Of a DNA stretch of 58,633 nt, positions 42,558-51,108 are shown piece after piece. Position 1 is the first letter of the stretch. Each line of letters begins with the position of its first letter. The notes under the pieces were generated by a model that saw nothing but the letters and a program-made list of their open reading frames with translations, searched no databases and was not told where the DNA came from. Origin of the DNA: Methanobacteriota archaeon (GTDB lineage Archaea > Thermoplasmatota > Thermoplasmata > SG8-5 > JACRNV01); NCBI GenBank assembly GCA_016214785.1, contig JACRNV010000049.1, positions 1 to 58,633 of the forward strand, in the 5' to 3' direction. The position numbers were made by a program, and so were the translations under genes.

Positions 42558-43679
42558 TCAGAAACAGTACTTGATATAGAAGCTTTTAGGGATGCGGTTC
42601 GTCTTGTACATGAGCCAGAAGAACCCGCGCATGGCCTTGAACGTCGGCCGGTAGGTCTTGTAGTCCTTGGCGGACCTGAGCGGGAGCTTCATTATCGCGT
42701 CATATTCGGCATCGCCCATCCCGAGGCGCTTCTTGACCTCGGTTATCAGCTCTCCGGGGAACGGTTGCGGCTTCTTTATCTCCTCGATGGCCTCGGCGCG
42801 TGTCATCTGCCCCGAGCGTATGAGCGCCGAGAACTCGACGTAGCGCAGGTCGCGCTTGAACTTCGCGTCCAGCAGGTAGTGGTTGAATGCCGTGTACCTG
42901 TTCTCCAGGTGGTGGCCGCCGTACCACTTCCAGCCGTACTCCTTGCTGAGGAAGGCCTTGACGTCCTCCTTCCTGTAATCCATGTAATACAGGGGCCTGA
43001 GCCTCTTGATGTCCATGACGAGCCACTTCATCCACCTGCCGAGCCAGAGGTTCGGGTACTTGTCTATCTTGCGCGTGCCGAACTCCTTCTGGATGCTGGC
43101 GATGTACTTGCCGTCGAAGTAGAACCAGTTTATGGGGGTGATGCCCTCGGTCCTGAACGAGTGCCCGTTCAGGATGTACTTGACGTTGAACTTGGCCGCG
43201 GCCATGTAGAGGGTCGTTGTGAGCGCTATGTCCGAGAGGGCGTCTATCTCGGGGACCGAGGCCTTGAGCATCGACTTGGCCAGGTCGTTCCACTCGTCGT
43301 TGTCCATGACATAGGTCCAGAGGTCTATGTCGAGCTTGCTGAGCATGATGTCTATGTTCTCCACCGCAGTCTTGCTGTTCCACGTGTTGTCGAAGTGCGC
43401 GGCCAGCGGCCTCAGGCCGAGCTCCTTCTTGGCCAAATGGAGGAGATATGACGAGTCACACCCGCCGCTGATGCCGATGACGCAGTCATATTTTTTCCCC
43501 TTGCCCGACCTTTTTATCAGTGCGGCCATCTCCCTCAGCTTCTTCATGCCCGCATCGCCCGTGGGGTACTCTGCCTCCAGTTGCTCGTGCTGCCTGCAGT
43601 AATTGCACACTCCCTTCTCGTCGTAGGTGATGCCCGGCACGTTGTCATCGTAGATGCATTTCGTGCACGAGCGGACCAT
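42558..43679 (-). CDS. N-acetyl sugar amidotransferase (WbpG/PseA family)
   Basis: A 373-aa ATP-PPase-fold enzyme. Near the N-terminus a zinc-like CTKCIYDD...GVCNYC is followed by the PP-loop VIGISGGCDSSYLLHLAKKE. Family members convert an acetamido group on a nucleotide-activated sugar to acetamidino using ammonia from HisH/HisF. The ATG at 43679 overlaps the upstream acyltransferase stop as TGATG. Precise sugar unknown; mannuronic/pseudaminic/legionaminic-type sugars are known targets in bacteria. Confidence 0.9.
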   Translation of the reverse strand: MVRSCTKCIYDDNVPGITYDEKGVCNYCRQHEQLEAEYPTGDAGMKKLREMAALIKRSGKGKKYDCVIGISGGCDSSYLLHLAKKELGLRPLAAHFDNTWNSKTAVENIDIMLSKLDIDLWTYVMDNDEWNDLAKSMLKASVPEIDALSDIALTTTLYMAAAKFNVKYILNGHSFRTEGITPINWFYFDGKYIASIQKEFGTRKIDKYPNLWLGRWMKWLVMDIKRLRPLYYMDYRKEDVKAFLSKEYGWKWYGGHHLENRYTAFNHYLLDAKFKRDLRYVEFSALIRSGQMTRAEAIEEIKKPQPFPGELITEVKKRLGMGDAEYDAIMKLPLRSAKDYKTYRPTFKAMRGFFWLMYKTNRIPKSFYIKYCF

Positions 43680-44266
43680 CACTTTCCCCCGGAATATTTG
43701 AGATGGACATCCTTCCCCTTAATGATGACCATACCAATCTTCTTCGCCGGCACCCCGCCGACGATTGTATTCGCAGGAAATCTCCCGCTGACGAGGCTGT
43801 TGGCGGCAACGACGCACCTATCGCCGAGCCGTGCGCCCTTCAGTATCACGGCGTCGGTACCGATAAAGCAGTTGTTCCCTATCCTGACAGGGGCAAACTC
43901 GATGGGGTGCTTGCTTCCGGTCAGCGCCCTTTTCACAGTGTCGTGAGAAAAAACCTTCACACCGGTCGAGAAATCAACGTTGTTGCCAATGGACAGGCCA
44001 CCGGTGCCATCAAGCATCACGAATGGCCCCACCCAGCATCCGTCCCCGAGCTTCACGTTGCCTATGACTGTCGCTGAGTCGTATATCCTCGTGTTCTTGC
44101 AGCCGAAGTACCTGCCCTTCTCCTCCCACTCGAAGAGGTCCTCGATGAATGGGTTCACGCGGTTGTATTTGGAACGGGTCTGTTCCCTGAGCTGGTAGTG
44201 CAGTCTCTTCAGGCTCTCCCAGAGAGGTTGCAGCTCCTTGTCGACCTTCGCGCCCTTGCCTTTCAT
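43679..44266 (-). CDS. Hexapeptide-repeat acyltransferase
   Basis: A 195-aa left-handed beta-helix transferase: IYDSATVIGNVKLGDGCWVG, NVDFSTGVKVFSHDTVK, IGNNCFIGTDAVILKGARLG and ANTIVGGVPAKKIG are readable hexapeptide turns. The His in FSHDTVK is the likely catalytic base. A helical N-terminal extension (about 45 residues) precedes the helix. Expected to N-acetylate the amino sugar made by the DegT aminotransferase. Starts at ATG 44266, overlapping the epimerase stop (ATGA). Confidence 0.87.
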   Translation of the reverse strand: MKGKGAKVDKELQPLWESLKRLHYQLREQTRSKYNRVNPFIEDLFEWEEKGRYFGCKNTRIYDSATVIGNVKLGDGCWVGPFVMLDGTGGLSIGNNVDFSTGVKVFSHDTVKRALTGSKHPIEFAPVRIGNNCFIGTDAVILKGARLGDRCVVAANSLVSGRFPANTIVGGVPAKKIGMVIIKGKDVHLKYSGGK

Positions 44267-45240
44267 TTCCGCCCACCTTTCCCGAGGTTCTGCCTGTACC
44301 ACGCGACCGTTTCCCTTATGCCGTCCGCGAACGACGTCTTTGGCCTGAAATCTATCAGCTCTTTTGCGAGCGCGATGTCGGCCAGATGCCTGTCGACGTC
44401 CGCGGGCCTCTTCCTCTGGAACTCGAGCGGCCCCTTGTACCCCATCTCCTTGGCGATGGCCTTTATCATCGCCAGGATGGTTATCTCCTCGCCGGTCGCG
44501 ATGTTTAGCACCTTGCCGCGCGTGTTCTTGTGATCGTGAATTCTCACCATGCCATCGACGACGTCCTTCACGTAGACGTAGTCCCTGGTCTGGAGGCCCT
44601 TGCCGTGGACGATGGGCCTCTTGCCGTCGAGGATGCGCTGGATGGTAATCGGGATGACGCCCGCATAGCTCCCCTCGTTCTGCCTCGGGCCGTAGTTGTT
44701 GAACGGCCTCACGATGGCCATGTCTATTCCGAAGGTGTTCTCGTATGTCTGCGCGATGAGGTCGCACGCCGCCTTGCTAGCCGCGTACGGCGTGGTTGGA
44801 TGCAGCGGGTGCTCCTCGCCCATCGGTATCTCCATCGCAGAGCCATAGACCTCTGACGAAGAGCAGTGGATGAGCGTCTTGTAGTAATCGTTTCTGAGAA
44901 GTTCCAACACTGAGAGAGTGATGTTGATGTTGTCCTCACAGGTTATCTTCGGCAACTCGTGCGACGTTAGGAGCGGAACAACGGCGAGATTGAAAACCAC
45001 GTCGATGTCCTCGACCTTCATGATGTTCCTCATCTTCTCGTAGTGCGCCGCATCCTGGTAGTAGAGCTTGATGCTCGGGAAGGTGTCCATGGCACGCTGG
45101 ATGTTCCTGTGCCTGCCGAGGAAGAAGTTGTCCACTATGACTATGCGCTCGACGTCCTCGCCGGTGAGACGGTCCACCAGGTGGCTGCCTATGAACCCCG
45201 CGCCCCCGGTGACCATCACCCTCCTGCCCTTCAGGCTCAT
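44263..45240 (-). CDS. NAD-dependent sugar epimerase/dehydratase
   Basis: A 325-aa extended SDR. The Rossmann motif is VTGGAGFIGSHLVDRL, the catalytic Ser cluster IHCSSSEVYG, and the Tyr/Lys pair PYAASKAACDL. The nucleotide-sugar block is RPFNNYGPRQNEG. Likely a UDP-sugar 4-epimerase or 4,6-dehydratase giving the keto-sugar used by the aminotransferase upstream. Overlaps the DegT stop by ATGA. Exact reaction cannot be set from sequence alone. Confidence 0.9.
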   Translation of the reverse strand: MSLKGRRVMVTGGAGFIGSHLVDRLTGEDVERIVIVDNFFLGRHRNIQRAMDTFPSIKLYYQDAAHYEKMRNIMKVEDIDVVFNLAVVPLLTSHELPKITCEDNINITLSVLELLRNDYYKTLIHCSSSEVYGSAMEIPMGEEHPLHPTTPYAASKAACDLIAQTYENTFGIDMAIVRPFNNYGPRQNEGSYAGVIPITIQRILDGKRPIVHGKGLQTRDYVYVKDVVDGMVRIHDHKNTRGKVLNIATGEEITILAMIKAIAKEMGYKGPLEFQRKRPADVDRHLADIALAKELIDFRPKTSFADGIRETVAWYRQNLGKGGRK

Positions 45241-46391
45241 CTCGATCCCCTCATGGCCTCGCGCAGGCGCGCGGCGGCCTTGTCTATGTCGCTCTCGGAC
45301 ATCGCGTAGTAATGGGGCAAAGCAATCGCCCTCTTAAAGAGTTCGAGCGAGATGGGGCATTTGTCCTTCGAATGATAGACTGGCTGGATGTGCGAGGCAT
45401 ATGTCCCGATCTGCGCCTGCACGCCCATGGGCTTCAAGCGCTCGATGAGCCTGTCGCGCTTGAGCCCCTTGTCCAGGACGGCTACGTAACTCTGGTATAC
45501 GTGGAAAGCCCCCCTGTTTTCGGTAGGCGGCGTAATACCTGGTATTTTTTCGAGCTTTTCGTTCCAATACCTGGCGAGGGCGCGCTTCTTGCGCAGCACC
45601 TTGTCGAGCCTCCTGAGCTGCACGATGCCCACGGCCGCGGCGATGTCGCTGAGCTTGTAGTTGAAGCCCAGATACGTGAACCTGGGGATCTGGAAGCCAC
45701 GCCCTTTCTCCCGCGCCCATGCGGTCGTCATGCCAAATACGGAATAACCGCGCATCTTCTCCGCGAGCTTTGCGTCGCCGGTGACGACCATCCCGCCCTC
45801 GCCGGTGGTCAGCCCCTTCCTCGCGTGGAACGAGTAGCAGCCCACGCCCCCCATCGTGCCGGCGTACTTGCCCTTCCATTTACCGCCGAAGGCGCAGGCC
45901 GCGTCCTCGACGACCTTGATTCTGTGCTCCTCGGCGACCTCGTCCAGAGCGTCCATGTCGCATGGAAGGCCGAAGGCATGCACGGGGATGATGGCCTTCG
46001 TCCTCTTCGTGATCTTTTTCCTTAGGAGCTCGGGGTCGATGTTGTAGGTGTCCATCCTCACATCCGCGAAGACCGGCCGAGCGCCGCAGTACATGACGGC
46101 GTGCCCCGTCGCGGGGAAGGTGTAGTCCGAGACGATGACCTCGTCCCCGGCCTTGATGCCGAGCGCCAGCAGAGATACATGCAAAGCGGTGGTGCAGTTT
46201 GCGACTGCGATTGCGTGCTTCGCCCCTGTGTAATCGCACACGCGTTCCTCGAACTCGCGGACCTTGGGGCCCTGGGACACCCACCCCGAGTCAAGGACCT
46301 TTCCAATCTCGTCCAGCTCTTCCTGGTCGAAATACGGGCGCGTGAGCGGAAATGGCACATTCGGGTCGGATTGCGGCACCTTGGATTCCAC
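45237..46391 (-). CDS. DegT/DnrJ/EryC1/StrS-family sugar aminotransferase
   Basis: A 384-aa PLP aminotransferase for nucleotide keto-sugars. VANCTTALHVSLLALGI, VVEDAACAFGGKWKGKYAG and the Schiff-base Lys in CYSFHARKGLTTGEGG are present. First gene of the six-gene minus-strand operon. The GTG at 46391 is taken as start: a TATA-like CTTTTATAG (near 46420) lies about 25-30 bases upstream, consistent with a leaderless mRNA. It would supply the amino group later acetylated and amidinated by downstream enzymes. Confidence 0.9.
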   Translation of the reverse strand: MESKVPQSDPNVPFPLTRPYFDQEELDEIGKVLDSGWVSQGPKVREFEERVCDYTGAKHAIAVANCTTALHVSLLALGIKAGDEVIVSDYTFPATGHAVMYCGARPVFADVRMDTYNIDPELLRKKITKRTKAIIPVHAFGLPCDMDALDEVAEEHRIKVVEDAACAFGGKWKGKYAGTMGGVGCYSFHARKGLTTGEGGMVVTGDAKLAEKMRGYSVFGMTTAWAREKGRGFQIPRFTYLGFNYKLSDIAAAVGIVQLRRLDKVLRKKRALARYWNEKLEKIPGITPPTENRGAFHVYQSYVAVLDKGLKRDRLIERLKPMGVQAQIGTYASHIQPVYHSKDKCPISLELFKRAIALPHYYAMSESDIDKAAARLREAMRGSR

Positions 46392-46550
46392 CTGAGATAC
46401 TGCAACCCGAAGCCTCTATAAAAGAGTGTCGCGGATGATGTGGTGGTTCAACCGTCTGATATATTTATAGGACGTGATATACAACAACCATACCACGCCC
46501 CTGCAAAGATATAAATGCTCTTTACAATACTCAGCCACAATAAGCACGCT

Positions 46551-46564
46551 CCCGAAGTGCTTCG
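46551..46564. other. Short perfect palindrome
   Basis: CCGAAGTGCTTCGG, six-base arms around TG, in the 234-base gap between the DegT promoter and tRNA-Glu. The gap also holds TATA-like stretches (GATATATTTATAGG near 46457 and AAGATATAAATG near 46507). No gene is evident; a short untranslated RNA is possible. Confidence 0.3.
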
Positions 46565-46625
46565 GCCTCATCCCTGTGGGGAGGCCTGCGCACAACGGTA
46601 GCTTCGATTTAAAACCCTTCCAATC

Positions 46626-46698
46626 GCTCCCGTAGTGTAGCGGCCAATCATCGGGGCCTTTCGAGCCTTGGACGCGGGTTCGAATCCCGCCGGGAGCA
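46626..46698 (+). tRNA. tRNA-Glu (TTC)
   Basis: Acceptor stem GCTCCCG/CGGGAGC with discriminator A. The anticodon loop CTTTCGA gives TTC. T-arm GCGGG-TTCGAAT-CCCGC. 73 nt, no intron. A TATA-like GATTTAAAAC lies near 46606. A 16-base near-copy of its 3' end lies 116 bases further on. Confidence 0.92.
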
Positions 46699-46816
46699 CC
46701 TTCTTTCTTATTTTGTACTAAGCCGGTGCTCATGGCTTCTGAAATAAATCCATCCGGCGTCCCTCGCATGAGAATGAGTAAATGTATTCCTCATGCTCGG
46801 TCCCGCCGGGAGCGCC
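46685..46816 (+). repeat. Direct repeat of the tRNA-Glu 3' end
   Basis: TCCCGCCGGGAGCACC at 46685-46700 (the tRNA 3' end and two bases) and TCCCGCCGGGAGCGCC at 46801-46816 match at 15 of 16 positions. The enclosed about 100 bases carry no gene but contain a 7-base inverted repeat, GCATGAG/CTCATGC. The layout resembles the attL/attR scar of an element that once used the tRNA gene. Confidence 0.55.
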
Positions 46817-46828
46817 ACTTTTTCTATC

Positions 46829-47923
46829 TCAGTGATGCGCCAGCCCTTCCATGACCTTCGGGAAGGCCTCGGCAAACCTGGCCGCTCCCTCTTCCGGCAC
46901 TGTGAAAGAGACCCTTAAGAACCGGTTGCCCACGGTGTCCGAGACGTAGCTGCCGGCGCGCACGAAGACCTTGTGGTCGACGAGCAGCCGCTCCTGCACG
47001 TCCTCGGGCTTTCGGCCCGTGTTGCCGATGTCGATGACGAGCATGTTCGTCGCCGACGGGAAGACGGGTATGAACGAGCCCGGGACCTTGTCCACCGCTG
47101 CCTTGATGGCCTCCTGGTTCCTCCGCGATATCTCCAGGACGCGGGGCATGAACTCGTCCTTGGACTTCAGCGCCGCGAGCGCGGCCCTCTGGGCGACGAT
47201 GTTCGCGCTCAGGACATTGGTGTTGTATGGCATGACCTTCTTGATGAGCTCCTTTGGCCCGGCCAGGCCTCCGATGCGCATGCCAGCGAGCCCCGCGCTC
47301 TTGGAGAAAGAGTACGGCAGGAGCGTGCGCTCGGGGCAATACTGGAACGTCGCAACATGGTTGGGGCTGAAGTCCCTGTACGTTATGTCATCGACGACTA
47401 TCAGGTCGTTGTCGACGGCTATCTCGCAGAGAGCCCTGACCTCGTCCATGGTGTAGGGGGTGCCGAGCGGGTTGAGGGGGTCGATGAGGAGGAGCATGCG
47501 CGTCTTATCGGTGATTGCCTCGCTTGCCCATTCCGGGGTGAGCTTCCACGGCGGCCTGTAGACGTTTATCTCGATCGGCTTGGCGCGCGATAGCCTTATC
47601 TGGTTATGGATGGGCTTGAAGCTCGGATCGGTGCAGATGACCTCGTCCCCCTCGCCCAGGAGCGCGCGGTTGAGCGCGTAAAGCGCCTCTATTGCCCCGT
47701 TTGTCATGAAGGCGTCGTACTCCGCGGGCGCGCCCAGGTCGTGGAGCATCGCCTCCGGAAGCCCCCTGGTCCCGCGCTCGGGGTGATATAGGTTGTACTC
47801 CCTGCGCTTCACGGAGTCGAGTATCGCCGCCTCAATGGCCGGGGACTCGCAGAGCTGGTTGGTGTTCTGGCTCATCCAGACAATCTCGTCCGCGTGCTGG
47901 TGGGCGTACTCGAAGAGGTCCAT
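46829..47923 (-). CDS. Class I aminotransferase (histidinol-phosphate/threonine-phosphate-like)
   Basis: A 364-aa fold type I PLP enzyme: FMTNGAIEALYALNRALL (phosphate-site region), LLIDPLNPLGTPYT (NPxG), LIVVDDITYRDFSP (PLP Asp/Tyr) and LLPYSFSKSAGLAGMRIGG (Schiff-base Lys and Arg). An HFF/DegT-like role is excluded; HisC/CobD-like or aspartate-type activity is possible. Single gene, divergent from the membrane protein at 48017. Confidence 0.85.
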   Translation of the reverse strand: MDLFEYAHQHADEIVWMSQNTNQLCESPAIEAAILDSVKRREYNLYHPERGTRGLPEAMLHDLGAPAEYDAFMTNGAIEALYALNRALLGEGDEVICTDPSFKPIHNQIRLSRAKPIEINVYRPPWKLTPEWASEAITDKTRMLLLIDPLNPLGTPYTMDEVRALCEIAVDNDLIVVDDITYRDFSPNHVATFQYCPERTLLPYSFSKSAGLAGMRIGGLAGPKELIKKVMPYNTNVLSANIVAQRAALAALKSKDEFMPRVLEISRRNQEAIKAAVDKVPGSFIPVFPSATNMLVIDIGNTGRKPEDVQERLLVDHKVFVRAGSYVSDTVGNRFLRVSFTVPEEGAARFAEAFPKVMEGLAHH

Positions 47924-48016
47924 CGCAGGGCCAAATCGCGCACAGCGAGATATAGGTTTCGAGTCACATGTGAGTCACATCTGACAGCCATGTTTATAAG
48001 CTTCAGGGGCGAGAGA

Positions 48017-49480
48017 ATGGCGGTGAGGCACATGATAAAGAAGGCGTTTGGGGCATTGATGCTGGCGGCGATCGTCGTTTCCTCCCTCTCTGGAGCGGTG
48101 AGGGGGGACGGCATGCCGATAGCGGAATACCAGGTGAGCAGGACTCTGAGGGAGAACAGGCAGTTGGCGCTCGTCGATGTGCACGGCAACGGGACGGAGT
48201 CCCTCTCTCTCTACATCTCCGTTGCCTCCCTCGAGCCAGGGAAGAACATTACGATCCTGCTGCCGATGCTCACGCCACCGGCCAGCGTCGGGCTGAAGAG
48301 GACCGACGACTGGGTATTCGAGGATGAGCACTCCCTCGCCAAGGCTTTCACTATGGCCAACGCCGCCGAGGACGGCGCCCAGAGGCTTGGCGAATCGTAT
48401 CAAAAGACCCTGAGCGATGCCGCGCTCGAGAACCTCCTCCCGTTCGGTCTCGTCCTCACGCAGGGGTACGCCTCGGCCGGGGGCTTGGGCGGCGGCGCTG
48501 CCCACGTCTTCGTGGACGAGGGGCTGAGCGCCGATGTCGTGAGCTTCAAGAATGTAAGTTCGCTGAAGGACGCATTCGACGGCCTGGGAGTGGCCGTTCC
48601 CGAGAACGCAAGGGGCATCGTCGAGGCCTACGGCAACTACAACGCGGTTATGGTCAGCGCGACGACAGTCCCGCCGATAGACTCCCAGAATTATAGCTCC
48701 CTCCAAAGGTCGTATCCGTCTGTTTTATCGCAATTCAAGGAGTTCGTGGCCGCGCACCCGTCCATCGAGCTCAATTACTGGGGGTCCGGGCCTGCGAGCC
48801 CTGATTTTGCGGGATACGGCGGGTGGTTCGTGGACCCCGCGCTCGAGCGCCTTTACGAGTCGGTATCATATCAGCCTCTCAAAGATATCTTCTACGGCCT
48901 CGTCCTCGCGACGTATGGCATAGGCGCTCTGCAAGGTTTCGAGCTCTCCGCGGAGCTCCCTCTCGACAACGGGAGCGCGTTCTTTCCCCTTGGCACTTCG
49001 CCAGCGTGGTCGGGGCAGGGGAGTGTGAGGGTGGCTTTTGAGGTTCCGGAGGGGAAGAAGATGTCCTTCCCGGTCGGGACCCGTTCTATCGTGATGGATG
49101 GGAAGAGGCTCTACCTTTTCGATTACGGCACTACGGCACCTGACTTCGACCTCAGGGCTGCGCCGGGAAAGGCCGGCATGTCCGAGAGGATTGGAGACGC
49201 GTGGCTTGGCTTCGGTATTTGGCTGCACGATAACTCTGAGCCCTTGGGGACTGCTCTCGCAGCCCTTACATTCTGGCTCATCTGGTTCGCCATAGCCTTC
49301 ATCGCCCTCCGGTGGGCGCGCTTGAGCGCCAGGAGGCACCTAGTCATGGCCGCAGGCGTCTCGACCCTGTCCTTTGCGATGGCTTTCGTCCTGACCGTCA
49401 TCGGCGGCCTCGCGCTGATGCTGCTGGTTTTCCTCGTAGTCTACTCTGATAAAAACAACATGCCTACTCGAACATCTTAG
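48017..49480 (+). CDS. Exported/membrane protein of unknown function
   Basis: About 487 aa. It has a signal sequence or N-anchor (FGALMLAAIVVSSLSGAV), a large external domain (about residues 35-400) rich in Gly/Ser/Tyr with NGTES and NYSS glycosylation-type sequons, and two to three C-terminal membrane helices (FWLIWFAIAFIAL, FAMAFVLTVIGGLALMLLVFLV). No family recognised. The start may be ATG 47990, 48017 or 48032; a TATA-like GTTTATAAG (47991-47999) about 25 bases upstream fits 48017 and a near-leaderless mRNA. Its 3' end overlaps the DUF89 gene on the other strand by 17 bases. Confidence 0.75.
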   Translation: MAVRHMIKKAFGALMLAAIVVSSLSGAVRGDGMPIAEYQVSRTLRENRQLALVDVHGNGTESLSLYISVASLEPGKNITILLPMLTPPASVGLKRTDDWVFEDEHSLAKAFTMANAAEDGAQRLGESYQKTLSDAALENLLPFGLVLTQGYASAGGLGGGAAHVFVDEGLSADVVSFKNVSSLKDAFDGLGVAVPENARGIVEAYGNYNAVMVSATTVPPIDSQNYSSLQRSYPSVLSQFKEFVAAHPSIELNYWGSGPASPDFAGYGGWFVDPALERLYESVSYQPLKDIFYGLVLATYGIGALQGFELSAELPLDNGSAFFPLGTSPAWSGQGSVRVAFEVPEGKKMSFPVGTRSIVMDGKRLYLFDYGTTAPDFDLRAAPGKAGMSERIGDAWLGFGIWLHDNSEPLGTALAALTFWLIWFAIAFIALRWARLSARRHLVMAAGVSTLSFAMAFVLTVIGGLALMLLVFLVVYSDKNNMPTRTS

Positions 49481-50330
49481 CCACGTTCTTGTCCAGCGGC
49501 TCGCCGACGCTCTCGGCGACGGGCCTGCACTTCGTGCGCATGAGGTAGATTATGGGTCTGAACCCCTGCTCGGAAAGGGCTTCGTAATTGCCCATCCCTT
49601 TGCATATTATCAAGTCCGCGCCCTCCAAGAGCTTCCTGAGCTTCCGTGGCATCGGCTTTGTCGGGAGGCCGACGGCGAAGCTTTCGGTTGTGGCGATGGC
49701 ATCCGCGTGCTTGCCTATTCCGAGAGCCTTCACGTCCTCCATCGTCGCGTCCGTGAGGATTTTTTTACCGCGCACGACCAGAGTGACGTGCGCGCCGCGC
49801 CTCCTTAGCTCATCCAGCAGGATAGTGTCGAAGATGATCTCGCCGCAGTTGTCTGCGAGGTAGACGATTCTCGCGCCATTCCGCAGGTACTTGGCCATCT
49901 TCTTGGTGTCGTCGCGGTGCAGCCCCTCGGCCCAGAGGGCGTCGAACTTGCCCCTGAGTTGCTCGGGTTCGTCGACGGCCGAGCGGATGCCGAAGTCCAG
50001 GACGTTGCCGATTATTGCCGCGAGGGCGGCTTCGCGCAGCCTGTCCTTGCTCCTTACGGCCTTCGCTCTGGCCCTTGGGAGAAGGTCAATGGCGACCCTG
50101 TTGCTCACTGCCTTGACCATAGCGTACGGGTCGTCGGTGCCGAGCATGTCGTAGGCGAGCCTGTGGACCTTGACGGCAATCTCCGTCGAGGTCTCATTGG
50201 GGGCCCAGAGCTCGCACATCTTTTTAAGGCAGGCTTCGATTACTTCGCCCTCGAGCTCGGGGTTCACGAGCCTCGTCTCGTAGAGCACCCTGTTGAGCAG
50301 GCAGGGGGCGCACTGCGCTCTGACCTTCAT
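49464..50330 (-). CDS. DUF89 (ARMT1-like) damage-control phosphatase
   Basis: A DUF89 protein of about 288 aa. The N-terminal MKVRAQCAPCLLNRV has the family Cys pair; the metal-site strand is IVYLADNCGEIIFDTILL (DNCGE), with VRGKKILTDATMEDV and DLIICKGMGNYEAL completing the site. Family members are metal-dependent phosphatases that remove aberrant phospho-metabolites. The start at 50330 follows a TTTTCTA-type TATA region, a segment that is duplicated at 51030-51090. Confidence 0.87.
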   Translation of the reverse strand: MKVRAQCAPCLLNRVLYETRLVNPELEGEVIEACLKKMCELWAPNETSTEIAVKVHRLAYDMLGTDDPYAMVKAVSNRVAIDLLPRARAKAVRSKDRLREAALAAIIGNVLDFGIRSAVDEPEQLRGKFDALWAEGLHRDDTKKMAKYLRNGARIVYLADNCGEIIFDTILLDELRRRGAHVTLVVRGKKILTDATMEDVKALGIGKHADAIATTESFAVGLPTKPMPRKLRKLLEGADLIICKGMGNYEALSEQGFRPIIYLMRTKCRPVAESVGEPLDKNVAKMFE

Positions 50331-50459
50331 CGGGCCAGATGATGCCCCGAAGGGTAGAAAAGGGTTTGCCCTTAGCGCCATCGCTGCGATGGCGAGAACG
50401 CGAATCCCATGTGCGAAACCAGTTCGTCTCCGAGCGCAATCGCAAAACTGTTATAGCCG

Positions 50460-51023
50460 ATGCATCATTCTCCGTTAACCCGAGGGGGTTCAAGGATCGG
50501 AACGGACGATGATTCGCCTAATGTAGAGAGAGCCTTTCTGATACACAACAGCGGATGCCTCATCAGCTACGCGGACGTCAAGGAGGACGACTGCGGCGAC
50601 TTTGACATTGTGGCGGGTTTCCTAACGGCCATCCAGAGCTTCGTCCGCGAGGCCTTCGGTGCGGGCCAATGGGCCCTCAAGCGCCTCGAGTTCGAGGACA
50701 GGAACATGCTCATCGAACTGGGCGACAATATCTACCTCGCGGTCATCTATAACGGGAAGGCGGACGCGAAGCTCCAGAGCAAGGTCGCGAAGACCATGGA
50801 TGCCATCGAGGAGAGGTTCTGGCTGCAATGCAAGGGCTGGTCCGGGGACATGGGCGAGTTCGAGGGGGTCAAGGATATCGTCCGCCTGCTTTTCGCCCCC
50901 GGGGACGGTATCATCGAGGAACTGCCGGACAACCGCAAGAAGTGCGCGCTGTGCGGCTCGGTCAACGAGGAGCAGGACAACGTCTGCCCGATATGCGGCT
51001 ATAATGCGGCGATGTACGTTTGA
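50460..51023 (+). CDS. Longin/roadblock-like domain protein with C-terminal zinc ribbon
   Basis: About 187 aa. ERAFLIHNSGCLISYAD followed by DFDIVAGFLTAIQSFVREAF, LIELGDNIYLAVIYNG and a terminal helix resembles small roadblock/longin-like sensory domains found with archaeal signalling proteins. The C-terminus is a zinc ribbon (CALCGSVNEEQDNVCPICG). The first about 25 residues look non-conserved, so the true start may be a later codon. Lies between two copies of a duplicated promoter segment. Function unknown. Confidence 0.65.
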   Translation: MHHSPLTRGGSRIGTDDDSPNVERAFLIHNSGCLISYADVKEDDCGDFDIVAGFLTAIQSFVREAFGAGQWALKRLEFEDRNMLIELGDNIYLAVIYNGKADAKLQSKVAKTMDAIEERFWLQCKGWSGDMGEFEGVKDIVRLLFAPGDGIIEELPDNRKKCALCGSVNEEQDNVCPICGYNAAMYV

Positions 51024-51029
51024 GTATGC

Positions 51030-51090
51030 GGCGCACTGCGCTCTGACCTCCATCGGGCTGGCAACCGCGCCCGGATAGAAAGGGGGTTGC
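51030..51090 (-). repeat. Duplicated 5' end and promoter of the DUF89 gene
   Basis: 51030-51059 repeats 50307-50336 nearly exactly (GGCGCACTGCGCTCTGACCT then CATCGGGC), and similarity continues weakly through the TATA-like GGATAGAAAGGGGGTT (51073-51088), matching GGGTAGAAAAGGGTTT at 50352-50367. It encodes a start like MEVRAQCA and then stops resembling the gene. So it is a promoter-plus-eight-codon fragment, 723 bases from the intact one. Confidence 0.6.
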
Positions 51091-51108
51091 GCTGACCTGT
51101 GAAAGAGG

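Noticed and set aside
46416-46769. A 117-codon minus-strand frame
   Set aside because: It reads antisense through tRNA-Glu, giving the familiar false GGIRTRVQ-type peptide.
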